Assembly (NCBI GenBank): GCA_027563935.2
Contig: CM050451.1
Coordinates: 29,093,565 to 29,157,564 of the forward strand
From: Costus lasius
Taxonomy: Eukaryota; Streptophyta; Magnoliopsida; Zingiberales; Costaceae
Reading direction: 5' to 3'
Length of the DNA stretch: 64,000 nt
Shown one piece after another: positions 20,202 to 30,313 of this stretch; position 1 is the first letter of the stretch, and each line of letters opens with the position of its first letter. The notes beneath the pieces are model-generated. The model was not told where the DNA came from and searched no databases. It worked only from the letters and a program-made list of their open reading frames with translations. A program made the position numbers and the translations under genes.

Positions 20202-21882
20202 TGAAAGTCCCCAGAAGGGGGCGAAACCCTAAAGCATGGCGCGTATAAAATTTTTAAGCAGCGGAAGAGGGTTTCTAGGGGATCGGATTCATGCATAACA
20301 TATGATCAACTTGTTAAACCGATTGCAAACATAGAAGATGTCATACCGATGCCATTTCTAGATGGCGACTTGGAAGCAAAGAGCGATAGGGATCTCCTCC
20401 AAAGGATGCGCACACAAGATGAAGAAGTCGCCTACTCCGATGGTGCTCCTTGTGCTAGCAAGGTTCCAAGAGGTCCTTGTCGTATGGAAGGGAAGAGAGA
20501 ACCTTTTCTTTGCTTGGCGATTTGCTTCTTATCGTCAACCCCAAAAACACTCGAATGAGAGAGCCACGCGAGGAAGGAGCGACAATAGGCGTGAAGAGAA
20601 GCTATCGTGAGGCGTGGTCACGATTTGGAAACATGGTTTCCAAAAATAGTAAACCACTCTCTTCATGCGACCATGGGATTACCCCAAGCGCATACTCCTC
20701 TCCACTTGAACCATGCGCTCACTTGATGAGCTGGTTCAATTTTAGTTTGGTCCAAGACCAATTAACCCAAGCGATTTGGTCTAGATCACAATTAAACCCT
20801 AAGGCTCCAGATCCAACCGTTCATCTCTTGATGCTCCTGATCTCACCGATCTAGCATCCATTCTCTCGATCGAAGCTTACCGATCTCAAGCCCTAATCAA
20901 TCAAACATGATCAGACTAGATCTCACTTACAATCAGAGATTAAATCCTTTCAAACTGAACCCAAACAATTCAGTCCATACGATCTGACTTAAGTAAGCCA
21001 TATCATCAAATTGTGCGACCCTGAGGGTTTTCTTTAAATGTCGGTAACGATAACTCACATTATCACGATCAGTGAGGGGTATCTAGCAACACATCACTGT
21101 CTCCCGATATAAAGAAAAGAGTCTTCCAAGACTACACCCAAACCACAGCACAAGTGTGAATCCACTTCACAAGGCATGCAAGTTTCCTTTGCCACTGGAT
21201 GTTCTTATTGGACAAGCGTGTCAAGCTTGTAGCTCCAATATGATGAGCATGATTAGATCAGATGATCATAGTCACCTGGGTATGGCCATACACTTTCTCA
21301 ATCATCTCATCCAGGGGGGCCCCTTTAGAACATCACACTCCAATCAAGGAGACGGCAATCCTATATCTATCACTAGCGCCCTAACATGACTCAAGTTCAC
21401 CATCCAAGATAGTCTATAACCATTATGTTTCAAATGATATTGAACTACCTCAAAACAATGACAATCATCATTTAGAAACACAAGTGATCTCAAGTCAGAG
21501 GAAATGTGCCACTTGTTGCAATCAAGGATTATTCACATTGTGACAAGCAATTGAATATCCTAGTAGGGTCTGTCCAGTACATCCAATGTACCCATGAGTC
21601 TACATCTTATTCCATGCTCGAAGCATCCTATAAGATTAGAACACATATTAGTCTCAATCATATCAAGGTTGTCTCATGTTCATCAAGATATCTCGACTAA
21701 GGACATTACAGCATGTCAGCCCAGCTGAACAGCATTGAGACATTATTCAGAAGTATATGTATTGCAGCAGATAATATAACAAACTGAATAACAACCATTG
21801 CCTTTATAAACATAAGAGTTTATACATGATACTATTACAATCCCAAGGCCTCAAACATTAGCCTTAAGGGCATACCCCAACA
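20202..21882 (-). mobile_element. Solo LTR C (family 1) inside A integrase
   Basis: It is 1681 bp, minus strand TGTTGGGG...CTTTCA, flanked by the perfect duplication AAAAT (20197-20201, 21883-21887). No internal region remains, so a full element inserted and then lost its interior by LTR-LTR recombination. The start TGAAAGTCCCC... on the plus strand is closer to K (62798) than to B. It carries the 12-bp palindrome at 21280-21291. Confidence 0.94.
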
Positions 21883-21887
21883 AAAAT

Positions 21888-24170
21888 CAGTTAGGCCGAA
21901 ATATCAAGGCACTTCGTTCAGATCGAGGTGGGGAATACTTGAGTCGTGAGTTTACTGACTATCTGAAGGAGTGTGGGATTATCTCACAGCTCACTCCGCC
22001 AGGAACACCACAATGGAATGGTGTGTCCGAGAGGAGAAATAGAACCTTATTGGATATGGTTCGTTCAATGATGAGTCAGGCTACTCTACCTTACTCCTTT
22101 TGGGGATTTGCACTGGAAACAGCTGCAAAAGTGCTAAACCGAGTGCCATCCAAGGCCGTTTCAAAGACACCATATGAATTGTGGTATGGGAAACAGCCGA
22201 GCTTGACATTTATCAAAATCTGGGGTTGCGAGGCTTATGTCAAAAAACTCGCCTCTGGGAAACTGGAAAGCAGATCTGATAAATGTATATTTGTCGGTTA
22301 CCCTAAAGAAACTAAGGGTTATTATTTCTACTATCCCAAAGAGAACAAAGTATTTGTTGCTCGAACGGCTATTTTTCTTGAGAAGGAATTTCTTCTGCAA
22401 GAGGCCAGTGGGAGAGAAATAAAGCTAGATGAAATTCCAGAAGAGGGACAAAGTAGACAAGCTCAATTGGATGAGCCTGAGCCAATAGATCAGGTTAATG
22501 TTCAACCTGAGGCTCAGACATCACGGGTACCGCGTAGGTCGGGAAGGATTCGTCGTCAGCCTGAGCGCTATGACGGAATCTACATCATTAATGATGAACC
22601 CCTTACTTATGCGGATGCGGTCAGTGGACCGGAGTCAGCAAGATGGCTTGAAGCTATGCGAGCCGAGATGGACTCCATGTCTGAAAACCAAGTCTGGGAT
22701 TTGGTTGATCCGCCTCCGGGAGTAATCCCTATAGGCTGTAAGTGGATCTTCAAGAAGAAGAAAGACATGGATGGTATCGTGGTTACCTATAAGGGCAGGC
22801 TAGTTGCGAAAGGTTTCAAACAAATCTACGGGATAGATTATGATGAAACTTTCTCTCCTGTAGCCATGTTCAAGTCCATTCGGATTATTCTCGCGATAGC
22901 AGCATATTATGATTATGAGATCTGGAAAATGGATGTGAAGACCGCTTTCCTTAATGGAAAACTGGAAGAGGATGTGTATATGACATAGCCTGAAGGTTTC
23001 ATCAATCCATCAGAACGTCATAAAATATGCAAATTAAAGAAGTCCATTTATGGACTAAAACAAGCATCGAGGAGCTGGAATATTTGTTTTGATGAATCAG
23101 TTTCTGAATTTGGTTTCATCAAAAATGAAGATGACCCGTGTGTATATAAAAGGTTTAGTGGAAGCGTGATTACTTTCCTAGTCCTCTACGTCGATGATAT
23201 CTTAATCATTGGAAACGATATTCCTGAACTGCATGCAGTCAAAGCATGGTTAAGAAAATATTTCCAGATGAAAGATTTAGGAGAAGCAACCTATATATTA
23301 GCTGTGAAGATCTTTAGAGATAGATCTAATAGGCTTCTCGGGCTATCCCAGAGTACTTACATCGATAAGGTCCTGGAGAGATTCCATTTAGAAAATTCTA
23401 AAAGAGGATATCTTCCAGTCAGACATGGTCTGAATCTTTCAAAGAGCCAGTGTCCTCAAACACGGTCTGAGAAAGATGAGATGGACAATACGCCTTATGC
23501 TTCGGCTATTGGGTATATTATGTATGCGATGTTATGTACTCGCCCAGACGTCGCTTACGGGTTAAGCGTAACCAGTCGGTTCCAAGGTAATCCAGGGAAG
23601 GCACACTGGATTGCAGTCAAGAACATTTCAAAATATCTTCGGAGAACCAAAGATATGTTCTTGATTTATGGAGGTCAGGGAGAACTCAGTATTGAAGGAT
23701 ATACTGATGCTTCGTTTCAATCTGACCAAGATGATTTCCGATCGCAATCAGGCTATGTCTTTAGCTTGAATGGAGGAGCAGTGGTGTGGAAGAGTTTCAA
23801 ACAATCAATTGTTGCTGATTCCACAACAGAAGCCGAGTATGTTGCAGCCTCAGAAGCATCAAAGGAGGCAGTTTGGATTCGTAAGTTCATTCAGGAACTT
23901 GGTGTTGTTCCTTCAAGTGCAGATCCATTGGTTATCTTCTGTGATAACACTGGACCGATTGCACAAGCAAAGGAACCACGGTCACACCAGAAATCCAAGC
24001 ACATACAGAGAAGGTTTCATTTGATCCGGGAGATCATAGATCGAGGAGAGATCAAGATCTGCAAGGTTCATACCGATGACAATCTAGCTGACCCGCTTAC
24101 AAAGCCTCTGGCGCAGCAGAAGCATGAGAAGCACTGTAATAATATGGGTTTGAGATTTCTCAACCATTAG
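21888..24170 (+). pseudogene. Integrase C-terminus, RT and RNase H of element A
   Basis: It resumes at QLGRNIKALRSDRGGEY (second catalytic Asp), then NGVSERRNRTLL (catalytic Glu), RT with MDVKTAFLNG and YVDD, and RNase H with YTDASF, STTEAEY, FCDNTG and DDNLADPLTKPL. One stop interrupts it: TAG at 22986-22988, where B has CAG (MTQPEGF). Substitutions are otherwise few. It ends at MGLRFLNH as in B, just before the polypurine tract. Confidence 0.92.
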
Positions 24171-24190
24171 TTTAAGTGCAAGTGGGAGAT

Positions 24191-25832
24191 TGTTGGGGTA
24201 TGCCCTTAAGGCTAATGTTTGAGGCCTTGGGTTATTTTCAGTATCATGTATGAACTGTACATATATGTTTATAAAGGCAATTGTTGTTATTCAGATTGTT
24301 ACATTATCTGCTGCGGTATGTATACTTCTGATTAATGTCTCTATGATGTTCAGCTTAGCAGACATTCAGTGTTGTCCTTAATCGAGATATCTTGGTGAAC
24401 ATGAGACAGCCTTGATATGATGGAGACTAATATGTGTTCTAATCTTATAGGATGCTTCGAGCATGGAATAAGATTTAGACACATAGGTGCATTGGATGTA
24501 CTGGACTGACCCTACTTAGGATATTCAATTGTTTGTCACAATGTGAATAAATCCTTATAAGCAAGCAAGTGGTATATTCCCTCTGACTTGAGATCACTTG
24601 TGTTTCGAAGTGATGATTGGCATTGTCTTGAGGTAGTTCAATATCATTTGAAAGATAATAGTTAAGGATTATCTTGGATAGTGGGCATGAGTCATGTTAG
24701 GACACTAGTGATAGATATAGGATTGCCTCTCCTAGTTGGAGTGTGATGTTCTAAAGGGGCCCCCTGGATGAGATGGTTGAGAAAGTGTATGGCCATACCC
24801 AGATGACTATGTTCATCTGATCTAACCATTCTCATCGTGTTGGAATTACAGGCTTGACAGGCTTGTCCAACGAGAACATCCAGTGGCAAAGGGAACATGT
24901 ATACTGAGTGAATTGGATTCACACTTGTGCTATGGTTTGGGAGTAGTCTTGGAAGACTCTTTCCTTCATATCAGGAGACAGTGATGTGTTGCTAGATACC
25001 CCTCTCTGATCGTGTTAACATAAGTTATCGTTACCGACATTGAAGGAAACCCTTAGGGTCGCACAATTTGATGATATGGCTTACTTATGTCAGATCGTGT
25101 GGACTGAATTGTTCTAGTTCAGTTTAAAGCAATTTAAACTCTGATCGGAAGTGAGATCTAGTCTGATCATGTTTGATTGATTAGGGCATGTGATCGGTAA
25201 GCTTCGATCGGGAGAATTGATGCTTGATCGAAGAGATCAAGAGGGTCAAGAGATGTGTGGTTAGATCTTGAGCCATTTGGTTCAAAGAGATCATAACCAG
25301 AGCTGGTTCGATTTGGTCCTTGAACCAAATGGAATTGAACTGGTTCACTTAGTGAACGCATGGTTCAATTAAGAGACAAGTTTCGGTTGGTTAAATCGAT
25401 GGCTTCATGGGGAGTTAAGTGCTTACTATTTTTGGAAGGCATTTTTTTTTTGGAAAAACCTCCCACATTTTTGAACGTAAGAACGCCACTCGCCCCTTGT
25501 CCTCTTGCTCTCATCTTTGGCTTGTCTTCACGCCAAGAGAGGGAGTTCGCCCAGCAAAGAAAGAGTCATCTCTTCACACGACAATAGAAACCTTGGTGAC
25601 TTGCTAGCACAAGGAGCGCAAGGAAGGAGGCCTGTCTCATCCTGTGTGTGATTCCTTTGGAGAAGAGGCATTTGCCCCTTTCTTCTTCCAAGCCTCTTCT
25701 CATGGCCATGGTAACATCCTCACTTGTTCTATTCAAGTTGTTAAAAGTTGATCATATGTTTAAGTCATTCGATTTTGGACCTAGTTAAGCAAGAAAACTT
25801 TTATATGCGTATGTGACCTAGGGTTACTTACA
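24191..25832 (+). repeat. 3' LTR of element A
   Basis: It starts TGTTGGGG straight after GTGGGAGAT and ends ACTTACA, followed by ATCAA. About 15-18 scattered differences from the 5' LTR were seen by eye. Confidence 0.93.
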
Positions 25833-25837
25833 ATCAA

Positions 25838-26132
25838 TAGGCTCCTTTTCATCATCCTTAACTTTCCCTTTTGGTTCTTCTAATTGTTTTCCACTTCTAG
25901 TGATAATAGCATTACAGTGCTCCCTAGGGTTTGGTTCAGTTTTTGCAGGCAATTTTCCTAAGGGTCTAGAAGAACTACTAGCTTGTTGTGCTCTTTGATT
26001 TTCTAAGATTTTATTATGTACAACAACACTATCCAGTCTAGAATTAATTTGTTTCAAACTCTCATTCACCTCGTCATTTTGTGATGAAACCCAAAAGGTG
26101 AACGGGAGAGGATACTTACAAAATTTTATCAA
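25838..26132 (-). CDS. Athila-like Gag C-terminal segment (G1), first part
   Basis: It joins 5936-4783 once element A and one ATCAA copy are removed; the frame reads through as DEKEPIDDHDDKLKL. It contains the Gag spacer with SRLDSVVVHNKILENQ, then NPREHCNAIITRSGKQL, a block equally present in G2 (EHCNAIITRSGRQL). The N-terminal Gag core is missing: at about 26133 the sequence changes into the 3' UTR of G2. The true start of this protein is therefore lost or was never joined here. Confidence 0.7.
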
Positions 26133-26253
26133 TCTTTTGTGCTGAGTTTTCTTTTTCTTCTCTTCTCCGTGCTTCTTTTTCAGAAATAAAAATTAATTCT
26201 AAGATAAAACTAAGATAAAAGTAAATAAAAGGAAGTGAACTAAAGTTAGAAAG

Positions 26254-26271
26254 CTTGGGTTGCCTCCCAAG
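26254..26271 (-). other. Hairpin after the G2 integrase stop
   Basis: CTTGGG/CCCAAG stem with a 6-nt loop, 20 nt past the stop codon; homologue of 4744-4761. Confidence 0.55.
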
Positions 26272-26291
26272 AAGCGCTAATTTAAAAGTCT

Positions 26292-27530
26292 TTAGCTTGA
26301 CCCTTTAACACTCAGACTTGATCGTGGTTCATCTATTAGCTCTTCTTGATAATAGTGCTTAAGTCTCTTACCATTAACCTTGAATTCTCTTGTTTCTTCA
26401 CTCCATACATCCACGGCTCCGTAAGGATAAGCTTTCTTTACCTGAAAAGGACCAGACCATCGAGACTTAAGTTTTCCAGGAAAAAGTCTCAATCTAGAAT
26501 TGAATAAAAGAACAAAGTCACCTGGTTGGAAATCTCTCCTGAAAATATATCGATCGTGCTATCTTTTTGTCCTATCCTTGAAAATTTTTGCATTCTCATA
26601 TGCAGTGAGTCTAATCTCATCTAGCTCATTCAATTGTAATTTCCGTTTTTCCCCCGCACTCTTTAAATCGAAATTCAGCATCTTGATTGCCCAGTATGCT
26701 TTGTGTTCAAGTTCCACAGGCAGGTGACATGATTTTCCATAAATCAATTGAAACGGAGACATACCTATTGGTGTTTTGAAAGCAGTCCGGTATGCCCACA
26801 AGGCATCATCAAGTTTGAATGCCCAATCTTTCCTAGTGCTTGACACGGTCTTTTCTAAAATTCCCTTGATTTCTCTGTTTGATATCTCCACTTGTCCACT
26901 TGTTTGAGGATAATAAGGTGTTGCCACTCTATGATTCACTCCATATTTTCTAAGTAAGGCTGAAAATTTGTGTTCTATGAAATGTGAGCCTCCATCACTA
27001 ATTACTACCCGCGGGGTCCCATACCGTGGAAATATGATCTTTTTGAAAAATTTAGCAACAACTCTTGAATCAATGGTCGGTGAAGCAAGAGCTTCAACCC
27101 ATTTTGAAACATAGTCAACTACTACCAGAATGTACTTGTTACCTCCTGAAGATGGGAAAAGTCCCATAAAGTCTATCCCCCAAACATCAAATATTTCAAC
27201 TTCAAGAATGTTGGACAGTGACATCTCATGTTTTCTACTAATGTTCCCCGTTCTTTGACATCTATCACAAGATAACACAAAGTTTCTAGCATCTTTGAAA
27301 ATGGTAGGCCAATAAAATCCTGATTGTAACACTTTATAAGCAGTCTTTTCAGTACCGGCATGACCACCATAAGAGGATCCATGACATTGACACAAAATAT
27401 CTGTGATTTCTTCTTCAGGTGCACATCTTCTAAAAATACCGTATGTACATCTTCTAAACACATAAGGCTCATCCCAAAAATAGTGTTTTACCTCAGCCAA
27501 GAACTTCTTCCTTTTTTGGTAGTTCAAATC
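26292..27530 (-). pseudogene. Ty3/gypsy integrase of G2
   Basis: The zinc-binding N-terminus has H and C ligands in [21 protein letters not shown] and CDRCQR. The catalytic core has D in [10 protein letters not shown] in VISDGG and E in [11 protein letters not shown] (the usual GQAE region), giving a complete D, D-35-E set. The C-terminal region reads [11 protein letters not shown] and ends in KGSS. One stop breaks the frame near 26560 (in KDRTKR, before the missing HD-type sequence). Integrase placed after RT-RNase H identifies the gypsy superfamily. Confidence 0.85.
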
Positions 27531-28248
27531 AGGAGGAAAAATATTAGCAATAAGGTAATTTACTATATCAGCATACTAGGGAGCTCTGATCTGTTCAATG
27601 GTTAAAAGCTGTTCTTCAGGGAAGGAATCATTGATCTCATTATTCTTTTTAGTGTCTACCATTATTCTTGAGAGATGATCTACAACAAGGTTTTCTGATC
27701 CCTTTTTGTCTTTAATCTCCAAATCAAATTCTTGCAAAAGTAAAATCCATTTGAGTAATCATGGTTTGCTGTCTTTTTTCTGCATTAAGTATTTCACAGC
27801 TGCATGGTCAGTGTACACTACCACTTTGGAGTTAATTAAGTATGACCTAAATTTATCAAAAGCAAATACTATGGCCAATAGTTCTTTCTTAGTGGTGGTG
27901 TAATTTTTCTATGTCTCATCCAAAGTCTTGCTGGCATAGTGAATAACATGAGCTTTCTTATCTTTTCTCTATCCCAAGACTGCTCCCATTGCATAATCAC
28001 TGGCGTCGCACATGAGTTCAAAGGGCAAGTCCTAATCTGGGGGCTGAATGATGGGTGCTAAAACCAAAGCTTTCTTTAAATCCTAAAAAGCAAACAGACA
28101 TTTCTCATCAAAGCAGAATTTGGCGTCTTTACAAAGTAAATCAATTAAAGGTTTAGCAAGTTTAGAGAAGTCCCTGATGAATCTCCTGTAAAACCCTGCA
28201 TGTCCCAAAAAGCTCCTGATCTCCTTGACAGTGGTGGGTGGTGCTAAC
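27531..28248 (-). pseudogene. RT end and RNase H of G2, many stops
   Basis: In the minus frame the remnants read [16 protein letters not shown], then FELMCDASDYAMGAVLG (RNase H first Asp), [24 protein letters not shown] and VVDHLSRI. At least six stops lie where Trp, Gln or similar codons are expected, so no product is possible. The upstream RT continues across element E at 37296. Confidence 0.8.
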
Positions 28249-30293
28249 TGTTGGGAAACCCTAGGGAAATTTTACAAATTTTCAGAGATGCAAACACATT
28301 GCGCAGCGGAAGAATACACCCAAAACAGGCTAGTCCCAAAAACCCAGTGAAGATCGCATGCGAAAGAGTTGATACGATGAGATAGAAAGTACCTTGATTT
28401 AGGTGAGGACGATATCGTAGTAGGCGCCCAAGCGTGCGCCCTCTGCAGTCTCACACACACGGATGCCTCGAGCTCTCTTCTTCCACGCCCGGTGCTAGCC
28501 TCGGGAAGAAGATCCAATCCTTGTGCTTATTCCTCTAGCCTTGCGCCACCTCCAAGGTGTATGCACCAAGAGGAAGATGAGGAGAAGGAAGTCGCCAAAC
28601 ACCACCAAGTTCCTCACGCCAAGAGGAAGGGAAGAAGGTGTGTTGCGGCTAGGGTTGGATGGAAGAATTGCGCCACTAGCCTCTTGCTCTCACCCTCAAG
28701 AACTCGCCCTCAATTTTGATCATGCCTCAAGGAGAGATTAGTATCATGAGGGGAGGCGTCTATGGCTCTATTTATAGAGCAAGAGGCGGTTGAGTGTGTG
28801 GCCACAATTCAATTTGAGTGGGCGGCTAGGAGAGGATTTAGGAGTTTAATTATTTTAGGAATTAACCAAGTCCTAATCCAATTAGGACTCTAATTAATTG
28901 TTTAAATAATTAAATCCTAATCTAATTAGGATTCTAATTAATCATGATCAGTCCTAATCCAATTAGGACTCAAGTGGGTGACTTGATCAAGGTTCAAATT
29001 AAATTTTGAATCAAGTCCTCATCCAATTAGGACTCTAATTATTTATTTAATTAATTAAATCCTAATCCAATTAGGACTCTAATTAATTAATTAATTAGCC
29101 CCTATTTTATCATGATTAATTAAACTCACATGAGGTATAGGCGCTAACCCTAGTCTAACTAGGGTTAAGCATGCGCCATCTCTTTTCTTCTCCTTAAGCC
29201 CATTAAGCCCAACTTTTCAATGGGCCCAGCCCAATGTCCATTATGCATGTTAACCAAGCCCATGGATTCAATCCAATTTAACCCTAGGTCAAATTGGGCT
29301 AACCATGGTTAATATGCCGTAAATGGAAGTTGGCTCCAACAAATCTCTTCCATCTCATCAGGCCCATAGGCGCTAATGAAATCTCCAGGATAGATCCGAG
29401 TTATCCAATAACTCAATCATAAGGCTTCTCGATTAATACGAGAACTCGAGTATCAAGGTGTGCGACCCTGTAGGTTCCTCTAACGTTGGCAGTGCTGACC
29501 CATGGTCACCACAAGCAGTGAGTGGCACCTAGCAGTGCATCGCTACTACCCAAGTCATCGAAATGGATATCGACATCGACATCCCCATCATCGCAACCAG
29601 GAACAGATGCATTACAGTCTCTTTGCCGAACTGATATCCGTTTGGCCAAGTGTGTCACCACTTGTTTCTATCCAATCTCATGGCTATGACTAAATCAGGT
29701 CTAACCTGGGTATGGCCATACACTTTCAGTCATAGAACCATAGAGGAGCTCCATGGATATCATGCTTCCCTTAGGAAGGGGCAAATCCTATGTCTGTGCA
29801 TTGACCTTCTCATATGGGTCGTGACATGCCCAATGACAACCGTTATTACCTCCCAACTACGGCAAGGTGTTAGGTTGTATCAAAGTATATCCCTAACCAC
29901 AAAGAATGACCAATGACCTCAAGTCAAGGGATCAATGCATCTCCTATCACTTGTGAGGATAACTCGTGACACCAAGTCATTGCCTCACAGCGGGTCGGTC
30001 CAGTATATCTACCACTGATATACCCATATGCCTGTGTTAGCACCTCGTGCCTAACCAGCCCATATACCAGTCTTACAAGTACCATAGCTGTCCCATATCC
30101 ACTAAGGTACATTGACTAGGGACAATAGTTTGAGCACAGATCCAATCTGTCTCCAGGGACATTATCATATAAGTACATGTTCGCAGATGTAAACAAATAA
30201 TGATAACGACAATGCCAGTATGATATAAATATCAATGTCAAGTAGTACAAGTAACGGACCAGAATTAGGTCCTTAGGGCATATACACCAACAA
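28249..30293 (-). repeat. 3' LTR of element E
   Basis: Minus strand TGTTGGTGTATATGCCC...TTCCCAACA, 2045 bp. The minus-strand purine run GTGGGAGAT lies next to it at 30294-30302. Confidence 0.92.
28869..29078. repeat. Five palindromes GTCCTAATCCAATTAGGAC in E LTR
   Basis: Copies with 8-10 bp arms and 3-nt loops lie at 28869-28889, 28913-28933, 28950-28970, 29014-29034 and 29058-29078, spaced 37-64 bp with AT-rich TAATTAATT fillers. The right LTR has the same set at 35817-36026. LTR I keeps one at about 55127-55147. F and H carry a different palindrome in the same place. Confidence 0.85.
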
Positions 30294-30313
30294 TCTCCCA
30301 CTTGCACTAAGAC

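Larger units (their letters stand above)
5937..25832 (+). mobile_element. Copia element A (family 1), nested, carries B and C
   Basis: Both LTRs (5937-7577 and 24191-25832) start TGTTGGGG and end CTTACA, and they are flanked by the same 5-bp duplication ATCAA (5932-5936, 25833-25837). The insertion lies inside the G1 Gag-PR frame; removing A and one ATCAA restores that frame. Removing B (8304-17477) and C (20202-21882) as well leaves an element of about 9.0 kb. By eye the LTRs differ at roughly 15-18 positions plus one indel, so A is older than B but still recent. Its gag-pol is disabled by a lost start codon, two stop codons and the C insertion. Confidence 0.93.
26133..28248 (-). mobile_element. 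Athila-like element G2, 3' part (truncated at 26133)
   Basis: G2 runs from its 5' LTR (42188) down to 26133, interrupted by element E. Its 3' LTR is absent: only about 160 bp of 3' UTR remain before the sequence becomes G1 Gag. The junction at 26110-26140 is therefore an illegitimate or unequal recombination between two related elements. Confidence 0.7.

Noticed and set aside
28492..28741. Open frames with KRKGRR-type peptides in E LTRs (also 35440-35689)
   Set aside because: Two overlapping frames kept only because the two LTRs of one element are nearly identical; not open in the F or H LTRs.
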